Assembly (NCBI RefSeq): GCF_900101265.1
Contig: NZ_FMZS01000005.1
Coordinates: 62,001-126,000, forward strand
Origin: Massilia sp. PDC64
GTDB taxonomy: Bacteria; Pseudomonadota; Gammaproteobacteria; Burkholderiales; Burkholderiaceae_D
Length of the DNA stretch: 64,000 nt
Direction of reading: 5' to 3'
Shown here piece after piece: positions 16,020-24,489 of the stretch. The position numbers and the translations under genes are program-made. Under the pieces are notes generated by a model. The model was not told the origin of the DNA. It worked only from the letters and a program-made list of their open reading frames with translations, and ran no database searches. The stretch's first letter is position 1, and each line of letters starts with the position of its first letter.

Positions 16020-17288
16020 ATGGACACGCGCACGCCAATCTCTTGCCCGGATGTCCGTGGCACGCCTTTCGACGACGCCTTCCTGCGCGATCCGTATCCC
16101 ACCTATAAGGCGTGGCGCGACGCGGAACCGGTGTTGTGGCGGGACGAGGCGTTCCAGGGTGCATGGATACTGACGCGCCATGCCGATGTGGAGTTCGCGC
16201 TGCGCGACCCGCGCTTTTCCTCGCAGCGGACCGGCGGCTGGGTCAAGCGCATCGCCGGCGTCGACGCGCGGCCGCGCGGGTCCCGGGCACAGGCGGCGCT
16301 GGAGGATTTCCAGCGCGTGTTCGCGCGTGCGATGGTGTTCCTCGATGCGCCCGACCACCGGCGCGTGCGCAGGGCCATGGCGGCGGGCTTTCATCCGTCC
16401 ATGGTGCGCGCGCTGAAGCCGCAGGTCGAGCTCCTCGCGCACGAGCTGCTCGATCCGCTGGACGCGCGGGCGGGCTTCGATTTCATCCAGGCGGTCGCCC
16501 GTCCGCTGCCCTCGCGCGTGATCGGACTGGTCCTCGGCATCGACCGGCGGGACGAGGACGAGTTCATTGCCTGGTCGGAGGCGCTCGCGACCTTCATCGG
16601 CGCCCTGCAGCCGTCGCTGGCGCAGCTTGGCGCCGCCCGGCACGCCCTGCTGCAGATGGTGCGCTACTTCGACGCCCTGGTGCCGTTGCGGCGCCGTGCG
16701 CCAGGTACGGATCTCGTCAGCAGGCTGGTGCAGGCCGAAGACGCGGGGGAGCTGCGCGCCGACGGCGAGCTGGCGGCGCAATGCGCGATGCTCCTGTTTG
16801 CCGGCCATGAAACCACCCGCAACCTGCTCGGCAATGGACTCCATACCCTGTTGTCGCATCCGCCGCAGTGGGACCGGCTATGCCGCGAGCCGGCATCGAT
16901 GCCGGCCGCGTTACGCGAAGTGCTCCGCTACGACAGTCCGGTGCAGTACACGGGCCGCCGGGTCGCCAGCCAGCTGACCTTGCATGGGCACACGCTGCGC
17001 CGCGGCGACCTCGTGCTGGCGATGATCGGCGCCGCCAACCGGGATCCTCTCCGCTTTGCCGACCCGGATACCTTCGACATCGACCGGCGCGAGGGTAGTC
17101 ACCTGTCCTTCGGGAGCGGGCCGCACGTGTGCATCGGCGCCGGGCTCGCGCTGCTGGAAGCCGAGGTCACGCTGCGCGAGGTCATGCGGCGCTGGCCGGC
17201 GCTCCGGTTGGCGGATGCGTCGCCGCACTGGAACGGCAACGCGGGACTGCGCGGGCTGGCGCGCATGACGGTGCGCAGCGAAGCCTGA
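16020..17288 (+). CDS. cytochrome P450, class I bacterial type
   Basis: 422 residues. The I-helix oxygen-binding motif AGHETT, the ExxR pair in REVLRYDSP and the heme loop FGSGPHVCIG with C371 as axial ligand are all present. It is soluble (no N-terminal anchor), like bacterial CYPs that take electrons from ferredoxin and a reductase; neither is encoded nearby. Hydroxylation of a terpenoid, steroid or aromatic ring side chain would be typical. The start follows the peroxidase stop by 18 bases; no strong ribosome site is seen, so coupling or reinitiation is likely. Subfamily cannot be named by eye. Confidence 0.95.
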   Translation: MDTRTPISCPDVRGTPFDDAFLRDPYPTYKAWRDAEPVLWRDEAFQGAWILTRHADVEFALRDPRFSSQRTGGWVKRIAGVDARPRGSRAQAALEDFQRVFARAMVFLDAPDHRRVRRAMAAGFHPSMVRALKPQVELLAHELLDPLDARAGFDFIQAVARPLPSRVIGLVLGIDRRDEDEFIAWSEALATFIGALQPSLAQLGAARHALLQMVRYFDALVPLRRRAPGTDLVSRLVQAEDAGELRADGELAAQCAMLLFAGHETTRNLLGNGLHTLLSHPPQWDRLCREPASMPAALREVLRYDSPVQYTGRRVASQLTLHGHTLRRGDLVLAMIGAANRDPLRFADPDTFDIDRREGSHLSFGSGPHVCIGAGLALLEAEVTLREVMRRWPALRLADASPHWNGNAGLRGLARMTVRSEA

Positions 17289-17315
17289 GTCCCTCCTGGC
17301 GTGCGTGTGGTCAAA

Positions 17316-17343
17316 TTGCACAAAAATTGAATTTGTGTAAAGA
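17316..17343 (+). promoter_or_regulatory. promoter with embedded palindrome upstream of outer-membrane gene
   Basis: TTGCAC (17316-17321) and TAAAGA (17338-17343) are 16 bp apart and enclose CACAAA-N7-TTTGTG (17319-17337), the same operator as at 14790-14808. The rest of 17289-17459 is markedly AT-rich for this genome and holds a second palindrome, CTAGAA-T-TTCTAG (17402-17414). It drives the 17460 gene. Confidence 0.55.
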
Positions 17344-17459
17344 AAACGATGTATATACGCAACCAACGTGTGATTCTTATAGGAAATCAAACAAGAAAAT
17401 CCTAGAATTTCTAGAGGGTTTCCAAAGCGAAACTTATTTGTCTTAACTCTAGAGGTCAT

Positions 17460-18587
17460 ATGAAGGCTATCGTTCTTACTTTGCTCACCTTGCCGCTGGC
17501 TGTCTCGACCGCCTATGCGCAGGACACTTCCCCGGTCCGCATTACCGGATTCGGCACCGGCGCTCTTACCTGGACCGATACCGACGGTGCGGAATATTCC
17601 CGTCCGAACCAGGCCAGCGGCGCCAAAAAGAATCCCGTGACGGGCGTCGATTCGAACCTGGGGCTGCAGGCCGACTATGCCGTCAACAGCTGGCTGTCGG
17701 TGACTGCCCAGGGGCTTGTGCGCAAGGACGCGGAGGACGACTTCGGTGCCGAACTGGCATGGGCATTCGCCAAGGCCAAATTGTCGGACGACGTCGGCGT
17801 ACGGGTCGGGCGTTTGGGCGTGCCGGTCTTCATGATCTCGGACTACCGCAACGTCGGCTACGCCAACACGTTCCTGCGTGCGCCGGAAGAACTGTATTCG
17901 CAAGTCCCCTACAAGAACATCGATGGCGCCGACATCACGTGGCAGCACAGCTACGGCGACACGACGTACACGGCCCAGTTCGCCTACGGCCGGTCCAAAG
18001 CCGACCTCTCCGGCGGCCTCACGATCGATTCGCGCAGGGTAGGGGCCCTGAACCTGGTCGCCGAGCACGGCCCGCTCACGCTGCGCCTCGGCCGCGCGCA
18101 AGCTCACCGGACGACGGTCTACGATGCGCCGACGCACACGAGCCGTCCGAGCGCTGGGCATGGAACGTTCACCTCGGCCGGCGCAGGCCTGGACTGGAAC
18201 AACATCGTCGTGCAGTCCGAATATGCCAAGCGCAAGACCGGCGGCGTGGCACCCTCCAAGGCGTGGTACGTGATGGGCGGTTACCGCTTCGGCAAAGTCC
18301 TGCCTTACTTTACGCATTCCGAGCTGAGGAGCGAGGGCGCCGTGGCCAATATCGCGGCGCTTCCCACGGCCGTGGCTGCACGTCTCAGCCAGATCGACAA
18401 CGCGACGGGCGCGGGCGAACAAACCACCGACTCGGTCGGCGTGCGCTGGGACTTCTACCGCTCGCTGGCACTGAAGGTCCAGGTCGACCGCGTGCGCCCC
18501 AACGGGATCGGCCTGTTGCTGAACCCGCAGACGGGCTTCCACGGCCCGGTCACCGTCGGCGCCGTCGCCCTCGATTTCGTATTTTAA
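17460..18587 (+). CDS. exported beta-barrel (porin-like) protein
   Basis: 375 residues. AGAGG sits before the ATG at 17460. The signal peptide ends at AYA-QDT. The body alternates polar and aromatic residues in short strands (SWLSVTAQGLVR, VGVRVGRLGVPVF, NIVVQSEYAKRK, AWYVMGGYRFG) and ends in FVF, the C-terminal aromatic signal for outer-membrane assembly. RVGRLGVPVFMISDYRNVGYAN resembles the loop-3 region of putative porins found with phosphate-binding-like proteins. It is followed directly by a short PstS-like protein and a chemoreceptor. The AT-rich leader and embedded operator suggest tight control. Substrate unknown. Confidence 0.72.
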   Translation: MKAIVLTLLTLPLAVSTAYAQDTSPVRITGFGTGALTWTDTDGAEYSRPNQASGAKKNPVTGVDSNLGLQADYAVNSWLSVTAQGLVRKDAEDDFGAELAWAFAKAKLSDDVGVRVGRLGVPVFMISDYRNVGYANTFLRAPEELYSQVPYKNIDGADITWQHSYGDTTYTAQFAYGRSKADLSGGLTIDSRRVGALNLVAEHGPLTLRLGRAQAHRTTVYDAPTHTSRPSAGHGTFTSAGAGLDWNNIVVQSEYAKRKTGGVAPSKAWYVMGGYRFGKVLPYFTHSELRSEGAVANIAALPTAVAARLSQIDNATGAGEQTTDSVGVRWDFYRSLALKVQVDRVRPNGIGLLLNPQTGFHGPVTVGAVALDFVF

Positions 18588-18597
18588 GGAAGCCGTG

Positions 18598-19005
18598 ATG
18601 AAACAACTGATCAAGATTTGGCTCGGTACCGCCGCGCTTGCCCTGGCCCTGCCGGCCATGGCCGAGGTCGTGGTGGTGGTGAACCCGAAAGCTGCGGCAT
18701 CCTCGATGACGAAGGATGAGGTCGCGCAATTTTTCCTCGGCAAATCCAGCGCCCTGAGCCCGGTCGACCAGCCGGAAAGCGCGCCGATCCGCGCCGAGTT
18801 TTATAAAAAGGTGACTGACAAGGAAGCATCCCAGGTCAAGGCCTTATGGTCCAAGCTGGTGTTCACCGGCAAGGCCACGATGCCCAAGGAAGCCGCCGAC
18901 AGCGCCGCCGTGAAGAAGATCGTGGCGAGCGATCCGAAGGCCATCGGCTACATCGACAAGAGCGCGGTCGACGCGTCGGTCAAGGTGATCTACACCGCAC
19001 AATAA
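18598..19005 (+). CDS. short PstS-like periplasmic protein
   Basis: 135 residues with a signal peptide ending in AMA-EVV. ATG at 18598 is preferred over the GTG at 18595 because AAGGA (18586-18590) is seven bases upstream. The mature part matches only one lobe of phosphate/substrate-binding proteins: [24 protein letters not shown] near the start and [21 protein letters not shown] at the end, the latter being the GYI motif of PstS-like domains. At about 110 mature residues it is half-size and may bind a ligand as a dimer or hand it to the chemoreceptor encoded 56 bases downstream. No ABC transporter genes are nearby. Confidence 0.75.
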   Translation: MKQLIKIWLGTAALALALPAMAEVVVVVNPKAAASSMTKDEVAQFFLGKSSALSPVDQPESAPIRAEFYKKVTDKEASQVKALWSKLVFTGKATMPKEAADSAAVKKIVASDPKAIGYIDKSAVDASVKVIYTAQ

Positions 19006-19061
19006 GCGTGACGACCGCCCGGTCCACCGGGCGGCGAACATGCATTTCAGGAGACGGCAGC

Positions 19062-20654
19062 ATGAGCATCAAGCGCAAGATCTGGGCACTCCCGGTCATC
19101 TCGACCATCATCTTCGGCCTCGGCGTGGCGGTGTCCGCCAGCATCGCGAGCGGCGCCCTGGACTCGATCCACACGACCGAGACCATCGACTATCCGGCCC
19201 TGGGCACGGCGAAGGCGTTGACGGCGGACCTGCAGGGCATCACCGACGGCTTGCGCGATGCCGTCTCCGAAGGCGACAAGGCCCGCGTCGCCCAGATCGG
19301 CGACCAGGCCGAGAAGGTCCGCGCCAAGCTGGCCGACGTGAAGAAAATCCCGGGCATGGATGCCACCGGCAAGCGCCTCGCGAAGGAATTCGAGGATTAC
19401 TATGCGCCGGCCCTCTCGGCCGCCAGGATCATGCTCGAACTCGAGCAGGGCGATCCGCAGGCCACCGTGCAACGCATGCAGGGCGCGCTGACGGTGCTCA
19501 ATGCCGACGTCGCCAAGCTCAACGAGCAGGCACAACAGAATTTCAAGGACGGCATCGCGCGCAGCAGCTCGAGCGTGCGCCACGTACTGTCCGTCACCAT
19601 CATCACGGCATTGATCGTCATCGCCACGCTGATCGGGGTGTCGTGGTTCGTCATCCGCACCATCTGGCAACAGCTGGGCGGCGAACCGGAATACGCACGC
19701 GAGATCACGCGGCTTGTTGCCGCCGGCGACCTGTCGATGGACATCCGCCTCGAGAAGGGCGACGACCACAGCCTGCTGGCCGCGCTGCAGGAAATGCGCA
19801 CGCGCCTGGCGACGATGGTGTCCGGCATCAAGACGTCGGCCGAGACCATCGCCACGGCCAGCGCCGAAATCGCCAGCGGCAACGCCGACCTGGCCAGCCG
19901 CACGGAATCGCAGGCTGGACGCCTCGAGAACACGGCGCGCGCGATGGAATCGCTGACGGACACCGTGCGTGCCAACGCCGCCAATGCCAGCCAGGCCAAC
20001 CAGCTGGTGGTGTCCGCGACGGGCATCGCCACCCGTGGTGGCGAGGTTGTGGGCAACGTCGTCGCCACCATGGGCGCGATCAACACGTCCGCCAGGAAGA
20101 TCGTCGACATCATCACCGTGATCGATGGCATCGCCTTCCAGACGAATATCCTGGCATTGAACGCGGCGGTGGAAGCGGCCCGCGCGGGCGAGCAGGGGCG
20201 CGGCTTTGCCGTCGTCGCGGGCGAAGTGCGTACGCTGGCCCAGCGCAGTGCCGCGGCCGCCAAGGAAATCAAGGAACTCATCGGCGATTCCGTCGCCAAG
20301 GTCAACGCCGGCACCGCGCTCGTCGATGAAGCGGGAACGACGATGGAACAGATCGTCGCCTCGGTGCGCAAGGTGCACGACATCATGGCCGAGATCAGTG
20401 TTGCGGGACAGTGCCAGGCCGACGGGATCGAACAGATCGGCCGCGCGATCGACGACATGGACCAGATGACGCAACAGAACTCGGCACTGGTCGAGGAAGC
20501 GTCGGCGGCCGCGGAATCGCTGACCGAGCAGACTGGCCAGCTGTCGATGGCGCTGGCGCAGTTCAAGCTCGACCATGCAATGCCCTGTCCCAAGCGCCAC
20601 CATCCCGAGCGTATGGCGGTCGCATTCGATAAAGTCGCGGGCAATATTGCATAA
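19062..20654 (+). CDS. methyl-accepting chemotaxis protein
   Basis: 530 residues. Start at 19062 from AGGAG (19049-19053). TM1 is at about residues 8-30 ([18 protein letters not shown]), then a 160-residue periplasmic four-helix-type sensor, TM2 near 185-205 ([20 protein letters not shown]), HAMP, and a cytoplasmic signalling hairpin with the conserved tip [20 protein letters not shown]. No CheR-tethering pentapeptide is present at the C terminus. It follows a porin-like and a PstS-like gene, so it may report the same ligand, directly or through the binding protein. Confidence 0.93.
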   Translation: MSIKRKIWALPVISTIIFGLGVAVSASIASGALDSIHTTETIDYPALGTAKALTADLQGITDGLRDAVSEGDKARVAQIGDQAEKVRAKLADVKKIPGMDATGKRLAKEFEDYYAPALSAARIMLELEQGDPQATVQRMQGALTVLNADVAKLNEQAQQNFKDGIARSSSSVRHVLSVTIITALIVIATLIGVSWFVIRTIWQQLGGEPEYAREITRLVAAGDLSMDIRLEKGDDHSLLAALQEMRTRLATMVSGIKTSAETIATASAEIASGNADLASRTESQAGRLENTARAMESLTDTVRANAANASQANQLVVSATGIATRGGEVVGNVVATMGAINTSARKIVDIITVIDGIAFQTNILALNAAVEAARAGEQGRGFAVVAGEVRTLAQRSAAAAKEIKELIGDSVAKVNAGTALVDEAGTTMEQIVASVRKVHDIMAEISVAGQCQADGIEQIGRAIDDMDQMTQQNSALVEEASAAAESLTEQTGQLSMALAQFKLDHAMPCPKRHHPERMAVAFDKVAGNIA

Positions 20655-20793
20655 CAAATAATTGGTTGGTGTGTATAACGTTGCCTGTAGCCTACAAAAA
20701 TTGCTTTAAAGATCGTACATCCCGCATCCCGACTCTATAATCGGCCCACGATTGTTTCAGTACAGCAGCCGGCTGGTACGAGGGAATGTGGAA

Positions 20794-22182
20794 ATGGAAC
20801 TTGGACTGTTTGCCCGATCGCGGCGCGCGCTGGCGCGGTGGCTGTGGCCCGGCGTGGCCGGCGATACGGGCGCGCCGGAAGTGAGCGTGCGCGATGCCGG
20901 TTTGCTGGCGATCACCGACAACTTGCCGGCGCTGATCTGCCAGTTCGATCCGCACGGTAACGTCCTGTTCGCCAATGCCGCAATGCGAGCGCGCTTCATT
21001 CTCAGCTACGAGGAGTTGCTGGGGCGTCACATATCGACAGGCCTGTCAGCAAAGACATATGGAGCGCTGAAAACGCATTTCGACCAGGCGCTGACGGGAG
21101 AAGGCTTCACGTTCGAATTCGCGATCGCGGTCGATGGTATCCAGCGCTACTATGCCTGCAATTTCGTGCCTGAAATCGACCCGCAGGGCAAGCTGCTCAG
21201 CGTATTCTCGATATGGCAGGATGTGACCGAACGCAGGGCAATCGAGCTGCGCCACGCCGCCGGCGAACAACGCCTGCGCGTGATCACCGATAACCTGCCG
21301 GTCCTGATCGCCTACGTGGACCGCGAACTGCATTTCGAGTTCTGCAATGCGACGTTTACCGAATGGACCGGGATGCGCCCGGATGATCTGGTCGGACGCA
21401 GCCTGATGGATGTGATCGACGTCGCCGACCCCAGCCGCGCCGAGGTCGTGAAGCCGTTCCTGGCGCGTGCGCTGGCCGGCGAACGGGTCGAGTTCGAACT
21501 GCAACCGACGCCCGGCCGGAACGATCGCTGGCTGCAACTGAATTTCATCCCCGAGACCGACTCGGTGGGCCTGGTCGCCGGTCTCTACCTTCTCAGCACC
21601 GATGTGACCCATCTGAAGCAGGCGCAGCAGAAGCTCGCCAACATGGCGCGCTTCGACGCGCTTACCGGCCTTCCGAACCGTCTCCATCTCAACGAAAAAC
21701 TGGAAGAGGCTGTACGACGCAGCGGCCGCAACGGCCGTCCGATGGGCGTCGCGTTCCTGGACATCGATTATTTCAAGCAGATCAACGATACCCTCGGCCA
21801 CGCGGTGGGGGACCAGGTGCTGCGAGAATTCAGCCAGCGCCTGCTGGGCTGCGTGCGTCAGACCGATGTCGTCGCCCGGCTCGGCGGCGATGAGTTCCTG
21901 ATCGTGCTGGAAGACGTCAGCGACAGCGCCATGCTCGGCATCGTGGGTGCGAAGATCGTCGAAACGATGAAGCCGCCGTTCATGCTGTCCACCGGCGCGC
22001 TGCGGGTCAGTTCAAGCATCGGGTTGGCGTTCGCCGCCGCCGCCCGGATCGTGCCGGCCGATCTGCTCGAGTGTGCCGACATGGCGCTCTACCAGGCCAA
22101 GCGGGACGGGCGCGCGACCTACCGGCTGAAACACTATGACGGCACAGCCCCGTCCAAGGAAGACGGTCACATTCCGGCGTGA
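20794..22182 (+). CDS. PAS-PAS-GGDEF diguanylate cyclase
   Basis: 462 residues. ATG at 20794 has GAGGG nearby; a longer frame runs up into the TATAAT-like promoter element (20736-20741). Two PAS domains occupy roughly residues 35-150 and 165-285 (both begin ITDNLP and end DVTxxxx), then a GGDEF domain with signature LGGDEFLIVLED. The inhibitory I-site RQTD lies five residues before GGDEF, so product feedback is likely. There is no TM segment or EAL domain; the protein is a cytoplasmic c-di-GMP synthase that senses a small ligand, redox state or O2 through PAS. It sits where prpR is usually found beside prpB but is unrelated to it. Confidence 0.93.
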   Translation: MELGLFARSRRALARWLWPGVAGDTGAPEVSVRDAGLLAITDNLPALICQFDPHGNVLFANAAMRARFILSYEELLGRHISTGLSAKTYGALKTHFDQALTGEGFTFEFAIAVDGIQRYYACNFVPEIDPQGKLLSVFSIWQDVTERRAIELRHAAGEQRLRVITDNLPVLIAYVDRELHFEFCNATFTEWTGMRPDDLVGRSLMDVIDVADPSRAEVVKPFLARALAGERVEFELQPTPGRNDRWLQLNFIPETDSVGLVAGLYLLSTDVTHLKQAQQKLANMARFDALTGLPNRLHLNEKLEEAVRRSGRNGRPMGVAFLDIDYFKQINDTLGHAVGDQVLREFSQRLLGCVRQTDVVARLGGDEFLIVLEDVSDSAMLGIVGAKIVETMKPPFMLSTGALRVSSSIGLAFAAAARIVPADLLECADMALYQAKRDGRATYRLKHYDGTAPSKEDGHIPA

Positions 22183-22192
22183 ATCCCTGTAT

Positions 22193-22273
22193 GTTTCATT
22201 CCGTTGTTTCATGTTACGCAAGTGTCGCACGTTGCAAGTCTAGTTTCAGAATATGAAACGAAAAACGTTTCAT
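22193..22273 (+). promoter_or_regulatory. PrpR-like enhancer sites
   Basis: Contains two direct GTTTCAT boxes (22193-22199, 22206-22212), a GTTTCA box at 22243-22248 and a perfect inverted repeat ATGAAACG-N5-CGTTTCAT (22253-22273). ATGAAAC/GTTTCAT dyads are the known binding sites of the sigma-54 activator PrpR. The palindrome lies about 85 bp upstream of the -24 element, a normal enhancer distance. The rest of 22183-22418 holds no gene. Confidence 0.72.
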
Positions 22274-22358
22274 TTGACACCGCCGGAGCAGCGCTCATGG
22301 CCGGCCAGCGTCGCTAAGCTACTGAAGTATAGGGAATAATCAGTCGAATATTGAACCT

Positions 22359-22374
22359 TGGCACGGCGTTTGCA
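22359..22374 (+). promoter_or_regulatory. sigma-54 (-24/-12) promoter of the prp operon
   Basis: TGGCACG-N4-TTGCA matches the sigma-54 consensus exactly, with GG at 22360-22361 and GC at 22372-22373. It is 45 bases upstream of the prpB start and faces it. Together with the PrpR-like sites it implies propionate/2-methylcitrate-induced transcription. Confidence 0.9.
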
Positions 22375-22418
22375 GTTGAGCATGTAACTCAACTTTGAAA
22401 CCGTGCGAAAGGTAAGCA

Positions 22419-23309
22419 ATGTTCCAATATTCCGCAGGCGCCGCGTTCCGGCAGGCCGTTCAGGAAGAACATCCGTTACAGGTCATCGGCGCCATCAACG
22501 CCAACCACGCGCTGCTGGCCAAGCGGGCCGGCTACCGCGCCATCTACCTGTCCGGCGGCGGTGTCGCGGCCGGGTCGCTGGGCCTGCCGGACCTCGGCAT
22601 CTCCGGTCTCGAAGACGTGCTGATCGACGTGCGCCGCATCACCGACGTGTGCGACCTGCCGCTGCTCGTCGACATCGACACCGGTTTCGGTTCGTCGGCG
22701 TTCAACGTCGCGCGCTCCGTCCGGTCGCTGATCAAGGCCGGCGCGGGTGCCTGCCACATCGAGGACCAGGTCGGCGCCAAGCGCTGCGGCCACCGTCCGG
22801 GCAAGGAGATCGTCAGCCAGGGCGAGATGGTCGACCGCGTGAAGGCGGCCGTCGACGCGCGCACGGACGACAACTTCGTCATCATGGCGCGCACGGACGC
22901 GCTGGCGGTCGAGGGCCTCGACAAAGCCGTCGAGCGCGCGGTCGCGTGCGTGGAGGCGGGCGCCGACATGATCTTCCCGGAAGCCATCACGAGCCTGGAC
23001 ATGTACGCGCAATTCAAGAAAGCGGTGCAGGTGCCGATCCTCGCGAACATCACGGAATTCGGTTCGACGCCGCTGTTCACCGTGGACGAACTGCGCGGCG
23101 CCGACGTCGACATCGTGCTGTACCCGCTTTCGGCATTCCGCGCGATGAACAAAGCGGCGGAAAACGTCTACGAGGCGATCCGCCGCGACGGGACGCAGAA
23201 GAACGTCGTCGACACGATGCAGACCCGCGCCGAACTGTACGAGCGCATCGATTACCACAGCTACGAACAGAAGCTCGACGCGCTGTTCGCCCAGAATAAA
23301 GCTAAATAA
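22419..23309 (+). CDS. prpB: 2-methylisocitrate lyase
   Basis: 296 residues, normal PrpB length. Splits 2-methylisocitrate into pyruvate and succinate, the last step of the methylcitrate cycle for propionyl-CoA. The isocitrate-lyase-superfamily catalytic motif KRCGHRPGK is present near residue 122, with Mg-binding VDIDTGFG and HIEDQ. AAAGG precedes the ATG at 22419. First gene of the operon behind the sigma-54 promoter; prpC follows after 12 bases. Confidence 0.96.
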   Translation: MFQYSAGAAFRQAVQEEHPLQVIGAINANHALLAKRAGYRAIYLSGGGVAAGSLGLPDLGISGLEDVLIDVRRITDVCDLPLLVDIDTGFGSSAFNVARSVRSLIKAGAGACHIEDQVGAKRCGHRPGKEIVSQGEMVDRVKAAVDARTDDNFVIMARTDALAVEGLDKAVERAVACVEAGADMIFPEAITSLDMYAQFKKAVQVPILANITEFGSTPLFTVDELRGADVDIVLYPLSAFRAMNKAAENVYEAIRRDGTQKNVVDTMQTRAELYERIDYHSYEQKLDALFAQNKAK

Positions 23310-23321
23310 CAGGAGACCCAA

Positions 23322-24482
23322 ATGACCGACGTGAAGACCGACACCCCAACGTTCAAGCCCAAAAAATCCGTCGCCCTGTCCGGCGTCGCCGCCGGCAATA
23401 CCGCGCTGTGTTCCGTGGGCCGCTCCGGCAACGACCTGCACTACCGCGGCTACGACATCCTGGACGTCGCCGGCAACAGCGAGTTCGAGGAAATCGCCTA
23501 CCTGCTCGTGCACGGCAAGCTGCCGAACGAGGCCGAACTGCGCGGCTACAAGGCCAAGCTGAAATCGCTGCGCGGCCTGCCGCATGCCGTCAAGGCCGCG
23601 CTGGAAGCGCTGCCGGCCGGTGCGCATCCGATGGACGTCATGCGCACGGGCGTGTCGGTGCTGGGCTGCGTGCTGCCGGAAAAGGAGGACCACAACATCG
23701 CCGGCGCGCGCGACATCGCGGACCGCCTGATGGCGTCGTTCGGTTCGATCCTGCTGTACTGGTACCACTACAGCCATAACGGCAAGCGCATCGACGTGGA
23801 GACCGACGACGATTCGATCGGCGGCCACTTCCTGCACCTGCTGCACGGCACGAAGCCGTCGAAGGAATGGGTGAAAGCGATGCACACCTCGCTGATCCTG
23901 TACGCGGAACACGAGTTCAACGCGTCGACGTTCACGGGCCGCGTCATCGCCGGCACGGGTTCCGACATCTATTCCGCGATCACGGGCGCGATCGGCGCGC
24001 TGCGCGGTCCGAAGCACGGCGGCGCCAACGAAGTGGCGCTCGACATCCAGCAGCGCTACGAGAACGCGGACGAGGCGGAAGCGGACATCCGCAACCGCGT
24101 GGCGAACAAGGAAGTCGTCATCGGCTTCGGCCACCCGGTCTACACGATTTCGGATCCGCGTAACGTGGTGATCAAGGAAGTGGCGCGTTCCTTGTCCGAC
24201 AAGGCAGGCACGACCAAGATGTTCGACATCGCCGAGCGGCTGGAATCCGTGATGTGGGAAGTGAAGAAGATGTTCCCGAACCTCGACTGGTTCTCGGCCG
24301 TCTCGTATCACATGATGGGCGTGCCGACGGCGATGTTCACGCCGCTGTTCGTCATTTCGCGCACGTCGGGCTGGTCCGCGCACATCATCGAGCAGCGCAT
24401 CGACAACAAGATCATCCGCCCGAGCGCGAACTACGTCGGCCCCGAAGATTTGAAGTTCGTGCCACTGGCCGAGCGCAAGTAA
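23322..24482 (+). CDS. prpC: 2-methylcitrate synthase
   Basis: 386 residues. Condenses propionyl-CoA with oxaloacetate. Citrate-synthase-superfamily catalytic residues are visible: His in GPKHGGANE, His in IGFGHPVY and the Asp/Arg region near VISRTSGW, here with Ser-Arg preceding the CoA loop. The size and N terminus ([15 protein letters not shown]) match the short PrpC subfamily rather than the GltA citrate synthase. AGGAG at 23311-23315. It lies between prpB and acnD. Confidence 0.95.
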   Translation: MTDVKTDTPTFKPKKSVALSGVAAGNTALCSVGRSGNDLHYRGYDILDVAGNSEFEEIAYLLVHGKLPNEAELRGYKAKLKSLRGLPHAVKAALEALPAGAHPMDVMRTGVSVLGCVLPEKEDHNIAGARDIADRLMASFGSILLYWYHYSHNGKRIDVETDDDSIGGHFLHLLHGTKPSKEWVKAMHTSLILYAEHEFNASTFTGRVIAGTGSDIYSAITGAIGALRGPKHGGANEVALDIQQRYENADEAEADIRNRVANKEVVIGFGHPVYTISDPRNVVIKEVARSLSDKAGTTKMFDIAERLESVMWEVKKMFPNLDWFSAVSYHMMGVPTAMFTPLFVISRTSGWSAHIIEQRIDNKIIRPSANYVGPEDLKFVPLAERK

Positions 24483-24489
24483 GGTCCAC

